The position numbers were made by a program, and so were the translations under genes. DNA of 57,948 bases from an uncultured Oscillibacter sp. (lineage in GTDB: Bacteria > Bacillota > Clostridia > Oscillospirales > Oscillospiraceae), in assembly GCA_910584995.1 (NCBI GenBank), contig CAJUDW010000015.1, forward strand, positions 1 to 57,948, written 5' to 3'. The notes beneath the pieces were generated by a model. It ran no database searches and had not been told where the DNA came from. It saw only the letters and a program-made list of their open reading frames with translations. Shown here piece after piece: positions 7,421 through 15,489 of this stretch (within the stretch, counting starts at the first letter, position 1; every line of letters starts with the position of its first letter).

Positions 7421-9039
7421 GGTGCGTCCCCCCATTTTGCAGCCTGATACCACAGGGACATATCCTTGTCCTCCCTTCGCACCGTCATGGTCTCTACACC
7501 GGCATACCCGGCCAGAAGCTCGTTAATATACCCCTCCGCCTCCGTTGGCGGATACGGGGTGAACCGCCAGACAAACTGCCCTGACTGCCGGACGGCGGCC
7601 CCTTGGAGTGGTTCGCCTGCCGCAAAATCGCTGAACCATTCCCGCCAGCCGGGGCAGTGCCGCCCGGAAGGCAAATCGTTCTCCGGCTGGGCGGCGCAGG
7701 GAAGGGGCTGCCCATAGGATAAAACCTGCGTAATGAGGATTTCCCGCTTGTCCGTCTCCGGTGAAAGCACTTCATCCTCATAAAATGCCGGCTGCGGCAA
7801 TGCTGTAGTGTAGGTTGCAGCCATTTTTGCGGTGATGTCCCCCGCACCGTTTTCTTCCGCGCCGCCGCTTCCGTCTTCCACAGGCACATTCGGGACTTCG
7901 CCCTCCTTATCCGCCTCTTCCGGCGCGGAATCCTCTGTTCCGGCGTTCTCCGGCAGGGACTGCTTTAGCGTGTCCAAAAGTTCCTGCCGCTCCCAACGGG
8001 CTTCCTCTTCCGCCTGCGTTGGCGATACCAGGGGGACCGGGCTTTCGGTAATGAACATCAGGCGAAAATAAGGGTAGACAAAGGCTGTGGTTTCGCCGCA
8101 GGAATAGAGCAGCCAATGGGAAGTAAAGGCTGATTCCACCTCCGCCAGGGACAGGCCCAGGAAAGCGTCCGCCCGGGGCCGCTGGCCGCAGATCTGGCCG
8201 GTATACAGCAGCTGCCCGCTGGGATGGTAAATCGTGCCCTGCCCGGCCGGCCGGCCATAGACGAAACTGCCTTCCACACTGCGGACGCCCAGCAGCGTAT
8301 CGTAAAGGGTGCCATGCCCGTGGTAAATGCCCCGCCAAAACTGCCCTTCATATCGCAGTTTCCCACTGGCGGTATATTCCCGCCCCTCACCATGGAGAAG
8401 CCCTGCGGAAAAGGTCCCCTCCCGGAGAAGGATCTGATCCTCACTGTATTCCGCCCCTTCGCCCTCTAAAAGATCCCGGGAGAAAATGCCCTCCCGCAGC
8501 AGGGTGCCGCCGGCATAAAACTCCTGGCCTTCCCCCTCCAGGACCCCCCTGGAAAACCGGCCCTCGCTGACGATCCCTGTATCCGGGGCAAACCGGCGGC
8601 CCTGGCCTTCGTACAGGTTCCCGGCCATTTCACCGGTATAAATCAATACGCCGCCCTGATAGACTTTCGCGTCCGCGCCCTCATAGACGCCGTCGGCCAA
8701 AGGGCCGTCATAAACCAGGGATCCGGCGGCATCGAATACCTGTCCCCGGCCGGTATAGGCGCCTGCGGCCACCTGGCCTATATAGCGCACACGGCCACCG
8801 GCATCCAACACCCGGACAATACCGGTGATTCCGGCAAGCGTGGGGTCATTGTAGCGGTAAGCCGGGATGCCCTGCTCTGCGTGATCGGGGGCGGGGAATG
8901 GAAGGCCAAACAACAGAAGGGTTATGGCGGAACCCACTATCAATAACAGCAGCGCCAGCTGCTTTCGGATATAAACCGGGCCGGCACGCCAGTAGTCTTT
9001 TGGCCCCCACTGCTGTTGGGATTCCTTGCGGTTATCCAT
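7417..9039 (-). CDS. MORN-repeat membrane protein of the CIS operon
   Basis: This ~540-residue protein has a cytoplasmic N-terminus, a membrane helix at about residues 28-46, and then about ten MORN-type repeats of roughly 22 residues (GVLEGEGQEFYAGGTLLREG, GLLHGEGREYTASGKLRYEG). These are followed by a low-complexity acidic Glu/Gly/Pro linker and a C-terminal domain of unknown fold. MORN arrays form extended beta surfaces that bind lipids or proteins, here on the outer side of the membrane. The ATG at 9039 overlaps the preceding gene by eight bases; a TTG at 9060 is the alternative. It lies between the pseudo-cyclase receptor and the sheath block, so it may anchor or position the CIS, but that is inference. 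Confidence 0.75.
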   Translation of the reverse strand: MDNRKESQQQWGPKDYWRAGPVYIRKQLALLLLIVGSAITLLLFGLPFPAPDHAEQGIPAYRYNDPTLAGITGIVRVLDAGGRVRYIGQVAAGAYTGRGQVFDAAGSLVYDGPLADGVYEGADAKVYQGGVLIYTGEMAGNLYEGQGRRFAPDTGIVSEGRFSRGVLEGEGQEFYAGGTLLREGIFSRDLLEGEGAEYSEDQILLREGTFSAGLLHGEGREYTASGKLRYEGQFWRGIYHGHGTLYDTLLGVRSVEGSFVYGRPAGQGTIYHPSGQLLYTGQICGQRPRADAFLGLSLAEVESAFTSHWLLYSCGETTAFVYPYFRLMFITESPVPLVSPTQAEEEARWERQELLDTLKQSLPENAGTEDSAPEEADKEGEVPNVPVEDGSGGAEENGAGDITAKMAATYTTALPQPAFYEDEVLSPETDKREILITQVLSYGQPLPCAAQPENDLPSGRHCPGWREWFSDFAAGEPLQGAAVRQSGQFVWRFTPYPPTEAEGYINELLAGYAGVETMTVRREDKDMSLWYQAAKWGDAP

Positions 9040-11677
9040 GGCCGGGTTCCCCCCAGTCAAATAAGAGGCCGGTGTCTGATGGCCGGGCCTTGCTGCCGCG
9101 CAGGGCTTCGCACCGGAACAGATACCAGCGGGCGGCTCCGTCCTCCGGCATCAGACGCAGGACTTTGGCAAACAGCCCCATGGCGGCAGGGAAATCCCTT
9201 TCCCGGAAATGGCGCAGGGCATCGTTCCACAGAGGGGCGGAGATCCGCCAGCGGCCTTGCCAATCGGACGGACGGCAGGCGGGATCTTCGTAAAGTTCCG
9301 TGCCGTTGTCCCAGCCCAGCAGCCGCAGTTCCCTTTGCCCGTCACAGCCGTTTTCCACCAGCAAAGCGCCAAAGCCCAGCGCCCGTTCCAGCGCTGCCTG
9401 TTTCCGGCGCATATCCTTGGACACAGCCAGGGGATAGAGAAGGCTTTCGCTGCCGAACACGCCCAGTTCTACGGTTCCTGTCAGGACGGCGGCCATAACC
9501 GGCACCCGGTTTTGCTCCAGCCGCTCCAAGCAGCCCAACGCACAGGCCCGGGCCCGGCCCGCTTCGGGAAACAGCGAAGCAAATGCGTACAGGCCCTCGT
9601 CGTAATCCACCAGCATACCGCCAGACTGTGCGATCAGTTCCGCTGCCGGCCCGGCCAGGCGGTCCAGGCTTGTCCAATTTGCGAAAAACCCTCTGGGAAT
9701 GAGGATCAAGAGCGCCCCATCCACCGGGGCGTGGTTCCCGGCTTCCAGTTCTGTTACGCTCCGTTTGTGTAGCATACGCAATAGGCAGTCCGGCACGAGC
9801 CGGGCATAAGCGCCGTTGATGCTTTGCAGTTCGTTAAACTGTACCTTTGTCTGTATGGAAAGCTGGTTAAAAACCCGCCCCACCTCGTACAGTTCGGTGC
9901 GGGGCATCCCGTCCAGCTGCATCTGCCCCCCGCTGCCGCAGGTATAGAACTCCTCCAACGCCCGTTGTATTTCATCCAGCGGGCTGAGCAGGCGGCGGGT
10001 GATCCATGCCAGGGCCAGGAACAGGATGGGGCAGACGGCTAGGATAGGAAGCAGGCGCTGCAGGAATTTTGCCTGCCCTGCCAGCAGGGCTTCCTCGTTC
10101 TGGGAAACCGCGATGCACCCTGTCCGGCCTCCCTGGGAAAAGGGCTGGACGTATAAGAAGTCGCGGCTGGTATCGGTTTGGATGTGTGCCAGGGCGCTTT
10201 TCCCCTGGTTCAGGGCCTGGGAAACGGCGGATACGTAATCTCTCGATTTGATATCCTCCAACAGGTATCCCGCCGGGACCGCGCTGTCGGACGCGATAAC
10301 CGGCCCGAGAGACGTGTCCCACGCCACGCATATGCCGTACTCCTGATCCTGCCCGGCCGTCGCCATACTGACCTGCCCCTCCAGCTGGCCCACGGCGCTG
10401 TCCACGGATTCGCTGCCTTGCTGCCCTTCCGCAGAGAGGACGGCGGCCAGGCTGCCGCCAATCAGGCGGAGTTTTTGGTATGCCTCCTCCCGGATAGCCT
10501 CCCGGAAGGAATGGTACTGTACGGCGGTGACGCCGCCAAAGAGGACGGCAGCCGCCAGGACCTGGCATAAAAGGAGGCGGACGGACAGGCGACGGGAGTG
10601 TAAAATGGAAAAAACGGTTTCCGCAAGGGCGGTGAGAACGGCCCAGGACACGATCACCGCCAGCCAGCCATGCTGCCAGAGCATCCGCAGCCGCAAAACG
10701 CCGGTGCAGAGGTCTTGGATGCTCCAATCCTCCCCGGCAATGACGCCGCCGTTTCCGCCGGCGCACAGGCCCACAATTTTGATGGCGCTGCTTTGGGTTT
10801 GATAGGTAGTGTAGACCTCGAGTTGCTGGTACCGGAACCCGGAAATGCCAATAAAGTCATCTCCCTGCCGGAACCGGATGGGGACGCCTTCCGGCAGGAT
10901 TTCAAAAATATTGCCGCTGACGCTGTCGGAAATAAAGCAGCGTGTGCCGCAGGTGGAGATATGCAGCGGCGTGCCGGACAATCCCGCTAGGATGTCCCGC
11001 TGCCAGACGCCGTTTTTGTATTGTCCGGCCTTTTTGTCCTGGCTGATCCATACGTAGTGGCTGTCCGCTACGTATTTGAGAAACAGGATGCGTTCCCCCG
11101 GCAGGATTTTTTCAAATTGGACATAGCCGGTTTCCGGATCCACATGGGCCAGATATCCCTGCCCCTGCCTGTCCAGGCCGCTCAATTTGATGAGGGCCGG
11201 GTTTTCACCCTCTGCCGGAAGATAAATCTCTTTCCATACAACTCCCGCCGGCGCGCCGCGTAAGGCTGTCAGTTCGGTCAAAGGCCGCGTCCGCATAGCG
11301 GTATTGCCCAGGGAGAGGGAAACCAGACGCTGCAAGGTTTTCCCGCCTTTTTCATAGGAGAGGATCGCGTAGACGGTTTCGCCGTCCGATTCCAAATACT
11401 GAAACGCCTGCCCGTCCGCAGTGTCCACATAATTCAGCAGCCTCCCTGTGTGGCCGATCCGCACCAGGCTGTTGCGGTTCCCTTTGGAGAGCACCATAAG
11501 CAGGGAATCCTCCAGTGCCAGCATGGAATAGATATTGCCGTCAAGGGTGGGAAGGTAAGTATCCGTATTCCAATAGCTGTAGCCCAGCCCCAGCGCCAGG
11601 GCACAGGCCAAAAGGATCAGTTCCCGAAACAGCAGGCGGCGCTTCTGGCGCAGCTGTGCGAAAATCAGCCGTTTCAT
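9032..11677 (-). CDS. Multi-pass receptor with degenerate class III cyclase domain
   Basis: An 881-residue protein. Membrane helix 1 (about 18-36) is followed by a ~300-residue outer domain rich in short beta repeats, probably propeller-like. Two further helices (about 343-390) precede a second outer sensor-like domain, then a helix near 545-565 and a HAMP-like linker (LLSPLDEIQRALEEFY). Next comes a fold resembling a class III adenylate cyclase: ARLVPDCLLRML, then VDGALLILIPRGFF where active enzymes have FxDIxGF, then DYDEGLYAFAS, then AVLTGTVELGVFG. The first metal-binding aspartate is missing, so it is probably a catalytically dead, nucleotide-sensing or signalling domain. A TPR-like helix pair closes the protein. 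The ATG overlaps the upstream stop by four bases. Confidence 0.65.
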   Translation of the reverse strand: MKRLIFAQLRQKRRLLFRELILLACALALGLGYSYWNTDTYLPTLDGNIYSMLALEDSLLMVLSKGNRNSLVRIGHTGRLLNYVDTADGQAFQYLESDGETVYAILSYEKGGKTLQRLVSLSLGNTAMRTRPLTELTALRGAPAGVVWKEIYLPAEGENPALIKLSGLDRQGQGYLAHVDPETGYVQFEKILPGERILFLKYVADSHYVWISQDKKAGQYKNGVWQRDILAGLSGTPLHISTCGTRCFISDSVSGNIFEILPEGVPIRFRQGDDFIGISGFRYQQLEVYTTYQTQSSAIKIVGLCAGGNGGVIAGEDWSIQDLCTGVLRLRMLWQHGWLAVIVSWAVLTALAETVFSILHSRRLSVRLLLCQVLAAAVLFGGVTAVQYHSFREAIREEAYQKLRLIGGSLAAVLSAEGQQGSESVDSAVGQLEGQVSMATAGQDQEYGICVAWDTSLGPVIASDSAVPAGYLLEDIKSRDYVSAVSQALNQGKSALAHIQTDTSRDFLYVQPFSQGGRTGCIAVSQNEEALLAGQAKFLQRLLPILAVCPILFLALAWITRRLLSPLDEIQRALEEFYTCGSGGQMQLDGMPRTELYEVGRVFNQLSIQTKVQFNELQSINGAYARLVPDCLLRMLHKRSVTELEAGNHAPVDGALLILIPRGFFANWTSLDRLAGPAAELIAQSGGMLVDYDEGLYAFASLFPEAGRARACALGCLERLEQNRVPVMAAVLTGTVELGVFGSESLLYPLAVSKDMRRKQAALERALGFGALLVENGCDGQRELRLLGWDNGTELYEDPACRPSDWQGRWRISAPLWNDALRHFRERDFPAAMGLFAKVLRLMPEDGAARWYLFRCEALRGSKARPSDTGLLFDWGEPGHG

Positions 11678-12519
11678 TCGCCGCCCTCCTCGTTCCGTAA
11701 ATCCTGATTGCCTACCTGGGGCATCCCCTGCCAGACGGATCCTTTTTCCCGTTCGTGGCGCCGGTAGAAAGAGATGAGGGAAAAGAGGGCCGCCGTAAGA
11801 AGCAATGCCGCCAGCACTTGCAAAATGTATTTCCCATACCGGCGCAGCCAGCAGCGTATGCGCCGGGTATAAGGGTGTAAGGGGAAGATTCCCCGGGACA
11901 GCGTGTCCGGGATCGCGGCCACATCCCGCTGAAGCTGGCCCCAGCTGGTATAGCCATGCTCCTTTTGGCGGAGCGCCAGCAGCAAAAGTTCCTCCGGGAG
12001 CCGCCTACCCCGCCATGGATCCGGTTTTATGGAAAGCGTCTCGCAGATTACCGCCGCCACAGCGCAGACAGCCTGGGCTTCCCCAATGTCAGGCTCCCAA
12101 CGCCGAAGGTCCGGGAGATATTGGAGAAACATACCGCTGCCTGTGACCGTCAGGTTTTCCGCGCTGGCTGCAAGCACCGTCAGGCAGGGCGGCAGTTTTC
12201 CTTGCAATTCCACCTGCTGTTTCAGCAGGGACAGGCAGGCGTCCCGCCGCTGGCCAAGGGTTGGCTTTTTTTCATAGAGCCATTGGCCCAGGGAGATCCC
12301 TCCATGCCAGGGTAGCAGCACCTCCAGTGCGCCGTTTTCCAGCCGGACGGGGATCGACGCATCCAGGCCCTTCAGGACTTCCCGCTGGAGGGGGGCGGAT
12401 TGCATCCGGAGCCTGATGCGCAAAGCGCCGTCCGCTTCCCGGCAGACTTCCGCGCACCCGTTCCGGCTCTCATGGGCCAGGCGCACCGTATACAGCCGGT
12501 CAAAGCGCGCCGGCCGCAT
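11674..12519 (-). CDS. Kinase-like-fold single-pass membrane protein
   Basis: This ~281-residue protein has a cytoplasmic N-terminal domain and one membrane helix (about 232-255), ending in a short charged tail. The cytoplasmic part resembles the C-lobe of protein kinases or the EssB/YukC pseudokinase. It has a hinge-like LPWHGGISLGQWL, then a long helix, then ENLTVTGSGMFLQYLPDLRRW in place of a catalytic loop and DFG. No HRD or DFG is present, so it would be a pseudokinase. GGAGGGG precedes the ATG at 12519; the gene overlaps its upstream neighbour by 20 bases. Assignment rests on pattern resemblance only. Confidence 0.5.
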   Translation of the reverse strand: MRPARFDRLYTVRLAHESRNGCAEVCREADGALRIRLRMQSAPLQREVLKGLDASIPVRLENGALEVLLPWHGGISLGQWLYEKKPTLGQRRDACLSLLKQQVELQGKLPPCLTVLAASAENLTVTGSGMFLQYLPDLRRWEPDIGEAQAVCAVAAVICETLSIKPDPWRGRRLPEELLLLALRQKEHGYTSWGQLQRDVAAIPDTLSRGIFPLHPYTRRIRCWLRRYGKYILQVLAALLLTAALFSLISFYRRHEREKGSVWQGMPQVGNQDLRNEEGGE

Positions 12520-14275
12520 GTTCCATCCCCTCCACCCATGACCGCACAATCACAAAGGCGTTTACCCTTGTTTCCGGCATAGCCTTAATCTGGGCACATA
12601 CTTGATACAGCCCGTCTTTTTCCGGTGCAGTGTAGACGCCATTTTCGGTGATGATCCCGGACTGCTTATCCGGAATCAGAAAATCGCAGGGCGTACCCAT
12701 ACCGCCTTCAAAGACAGGGATAAAGTTGACCGTTGCGCCGGGGGCCGCGTGGATTACGTCCGGCTCCAGCCGGAGCAGGGTTCCCGCCGGAAGCTTATGG
12801 GATGTGTGTTCCTCTGTGCGCCAGGCAAACCAGCGCAGCCGCAGGGCGGCCTGGTGCAGTTCGCCTTTGGGCCGCACCGCCAGTTCAAAGGTGCCCTTTT
12901 CCGGGTGAATCCGCACGCCCCGGTCAAAGCCGCAGTCGTAAGTGCCGCTGGCCTGGGTAAACAGGGAGGCGTCGCCCAGCAGAAGGTCGGTATAATTGCG
13001 GTCGATCCCTGCTGCGGGATAGACGTTTTCAATGCCAAACTCGATAAACACCGTACCGGGCCCCAGTTCGTGGGTGATTTCATCGGAGCATAGGATCTTC
13101 CCCTCTTGCAGGTGAAGCCCGGCGTTCAGCGTGACCGTCCCCGTCGCCATCTGCCTGTGCGGCTCCGGCCCGGGGCTGGAGGGGGGCCGTTCCCCGGCGT
13201 CTTCTAGGGGCCGCTCCTCCGGCGGAGCCGGGAAAAATCCGCGGCAGCCGTGCAGCCGTTCCTTTAGGCAGGGAAGCGCGGCCTGCCGGCCTTTGGACAA
13301 TGGGAAGATGCTGTCCAGCAAGACTTGTTCACCGCAGCGCAGCAGGCGTATTCCCGCAAGGGGGATCCCTTCTTCGCCGCCGCTGTTCCACAGTTCCTGG
13401 GGATCTTGGGACAAAAGGCGCTGTTCCAGTGCAGCCAGCGGATCTCCGGCAGCGACGGCAAATTCTTCCTGGAAACCGCATTGCGCCCGCAGCTGAAGCC
13501 CACGTTTTTCCAGTAGGAATCCCTGTTCAGGCAAGGACAGCAGGATAGCTTGGGCCGTTGTGTCGAGCCTGCCGGTTAAGGTGAGGGCGGTTTCACCGGT
13601 TCCCAGCCGCACCGCCTGATCAAAATAGAGGGGCCGGCCCTTGGCTGCCGGCTGGATACCGGGTAAATTGGGGTAGTAGTGCAGGGAAATGTCCAGGGGT
13701 TCCGTGCGGAAGCTTTCTATCATCAGGCGGACCTGGACCGGCCCCCGGGCGGGCAAAACCCTCGGAATCACCTGCCGGATACGCAGGTCATCATCTGCAA
13801 ACAAAGTCACATCGGAAAAAAGGATGGGATCGCCAGCGGCCCGGGGCAGGGGGCCCATATCCGTCAGATAACAGAAAAACCGCTCCTGTGCCGCTGCGTA
13901 CTCCTGTGTCTCCCCTTGATCGCCGGGGACAAACATGGGATCGATCCCTTCCTCGCAGTAGGCCAGCCAGAGGAGCGCGGTTTCCCCATGCAGGGTATCA
14001 AAGCCTTGGAGCGTCCGGATACGGCAGATGGCGGGTTCATCCACGATCAGCCAGCGGCCGCATCCGTCTATGGCGAAGCCGGGAGATACCAGCAGGGAGT
14101 CTCCGTCTATGCGCTGCACATCCAGCCCCAGTGCCGCGCCTGCGCCAAAGTTCCACTGGCTGAGAAATGACAGCTTTTGTTCCACATATGCCTGCTCCCG
14201 GATGAAATCCGCAGAACGCATACGCTTGCGGGGGAAATACCGGTTTTTGGAGAACGGGTAAAATTGAGGCGCCAT
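12500..14275 (-). CDS. CIS-associated structural protein with Ig-like C-terminus
   Basis: First gene of the operon, ~591 residues. Its N-terminus (NRYFPRKRMRSADFIREQAY, then GAALGLDVQRIDGDSLLVSPGFAIDGCGRWL) matches a family recurrent in extracellular CIS clusters. There proteins begin NRYFxGKxLTxxDFxxEQ and carry GLxV...V.PGxAxDxxGR; they are thought to sit at the baseplate or fibre. The middle is beta-rich and unrecognised. The last ~90 residues look like an Ig-like domain (IITENGVYTAP then GLYQVCAQI). AGGAGG lies eight bases before the ATG at 14275; the longer upstream frame lacks a good start. Confidence 0.65.
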   Translation of the reverse strand: MAPQFYPFSKNRYFPRKRMRSADFIREQAYVEQKLSFLSQWNFGAGAALGLDVQRIDGDSLLVSPGFAIDGCGRWLIVDEPAICRIRTLQGFDTLHGETALLWLAYCEEGIDPMFVPGDQGETQEYAAAQERFFCYLTDMGPLPRAAGDPILFSDVTLFADDDLRIRQVIPRVLPARGPVQVRLMIESFRTEPLDISLHYYPNLPGIQPAAKGRPLYFDQAVRLGTGETALTLTGRLDTTAQAILLSLPEQGFLLEKRGLQLRAQCGFQEEFAVAAGDPLAALEQRLLSQDPQELWNSGGEEGIPLAGIRLLRCGEQVLLDSIFPLSKGRQAALPCLKERLHGCRGFFPAPPEERPLEDAGERPPSSPGPEPHRQMATGTVTLNAGLHLQEGKILCSDEITHELGPGTVFIEFGIENVYPAAGIDRNYTDLLLGDASLFTQASGTYDCGFDRGVRIHPEKGTFELAVRPKGELHQAALRLRWFAWRTEEHTSHKLPAGTLLRLEPDVIHAAPGATVNFIPVFEGGMGTPCDFLIPDKQSGIITENGVYTAPEKDGLYQVCAQIKAMPETRVNAFVIVRSWVEGMEHAAGAL

Positions 14276-14732
14276 GGAACAGACCTCCTTTGGCTGCCGG
14301 CCATACCGGCGCTGGGGGTAGGCCGGGGAACTGGCCATAGTGGGCGCGAAAAAGACCGGACGCTGTTGTATGATTTTATATAGTACCATGTTTGGAAAAA
14401 GCTGTCTATCATGCCGGAGGATGACCGCGCCTGGATGAATTGGGATGATACAGAAGGTCCTCTGTTTTCGGGAAAGATGCGGGAATCTGCGTAAATCCTT
14501 CTGTAAACATACAGAAGATCCAGGTTATTTTATGAAAATGATTTGGAAAATCCACAGGGCCCGCATCCAAAAAGACTGGGGTTGATATTTTTAGAAGTCA
14601 AATTATGCGGATTTATACCGCTGAAAGGAACTGATAGCGGTTAAAAAAAGTGAAAGTAGTATCAATGATACTTCTGAAAACAGAGACAGGGGAGGAAAAT
14701 CGGGTATCATCCATAACAGGGGTGATTTGGGT
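14276..14732. promoter_or_regulatory. Divergent control region between the CIS operon and the HTH regulator
   Basis: It holds a twelve-base motif TACAGAAGRTCC twice (14449-14460 and 14510-14521). The second copy forms an 8-bp dyad, CTTCTGTA / TACAGAAG (14498-14517). A separate perfect dyad AGTATC-AAT-GATACT lies at 14658-14672, just upstream of the HTH gene, and an ACCGCT / AGCGGT pair lies at about 14618-14641. A TATAAAAT-like -10 on the minus strand near 14370-14385 could start the CIS operon. These are candidate operators for the adjacent regulator. Confidence 0.5.
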
Positions 14733-15074
14733 ATGGAGGAAACTTTTATCGCGGAGCGGATAACGGGACTGCGGCTTGCCGGGAACATTTCCGAATATCA
14801 GACGTCGCTGGGGCTGGGCCAGAGCAAAGGCTGCGCCCGGGGGATTGCCTACGGAAAGTGCCTGCCACCGGTGAAACAGCTTTTTCATATTGCGGATGAT
14901 TTTCCCCTGACGGTATCAGCGTTTTTTGATGTGGGAAAACAGGATTCGCCCTTGGTGCTGGAGGCCGCGCAGATCCTGCGGAAGCTTGAGGGCGATGATG
15001 TGAAGCTGGTGCTGGCGCTGCTCCGCCGCATTTCCCGGAAGGTGGAGCGGCAGGCAGGGCGGCTGTCCGCTTGA
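14733..15074 (+). CDS. Small XRE-like HTH regulator
   Basis: This ~113-residue protein has an N-terminal Cro/CI-like helix-turn-helix (ERITGLRLAGNISEYQTSLGLG, then AYGKCLPPVKQLFHIADDF, then TVSAFFD), followed by a C-terminal helical segment. It is transcribed away from the CIS operon, and palindromes lie in the shared control region, so it may repress or activate that operon. The start is the ATG at 14733; a TTG two codons upstream is also possible. The turn helix has an unusual Lys-Gly-Cys in the recognition segment. No ligand domain is present. Confidence 0.65.
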   Translation: MEETFIAERITGLRLAGNISEYQTSLGLGQSKGCARGIAYGKCLPPVKQLFHIADDFPLTVSAFFDVGKQDSPLVLEAAQILRKLEGDDVKLVLALLRRISRKVERQAGRLSA

Positions 15075-15309
15075 AACGGACAATGGCCGCCTGGAAGAAA
15101 ACGGGCGCGGTTTGCCAAATGGGCCCTGCAAATGCGGATTTTCACATAACGACATCATTGTTCGTGTGTAGAAATTTTCGATATATGCAATTTTTACTTT
15201 ATATATACCACGCTGTATTGGCATTTCTTATGATAACTTGGATTGAAGAGAAGATTTACAAGATTCTGGCGTTTTAACATGCTGGGTGCGAAAATTCTGC
15301 TGGAATGGC

Positions 15310-15338
15310 TTGCCTTTTCTAAATCTGCTTGCTATAAT
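15310..15338 (+). promoter_or_regulatory. Sigma-70-type promoter of the chemotaxis receptor gene
   Basis: -35 TTGCCT (15310-15315), a 17-base spacer and -10 TATAAT (15333-15338) with an extended TGC before it, about 150 bases upstream of the receptor start. Confidence 0.65.
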
Positions 15339-15489
15339 TATCCTGGTACTCTGATTCACCCCTGTCGGCCTCCGGGAGAACGGGCCTGCGCCTTGCGCGG
15401 CAAGCGGCGGAAACAGGATGGGCGTGCCCGCTGCTTCTCAGACAAGGCCGGACAGAGGTAAAATGTAAGCTGTGAAGGGAAACGAGCGT

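Noticed and set aside
7417..8900. Tandem-repeat DNA or CRISPR suggested by the periodic MORN region
   Set aside because: The periodicity is in the protein; DNA repeats are diverged and no identical direct repeats with spacers exist. No CRISPR array was seen anywhere.
15110..15300. Possible second small gene after the HTH regulator
   Set aside because: Frames are short, AT-rich and lack binding sites; the region is better read as the upstream region of the chemotaxis gene.
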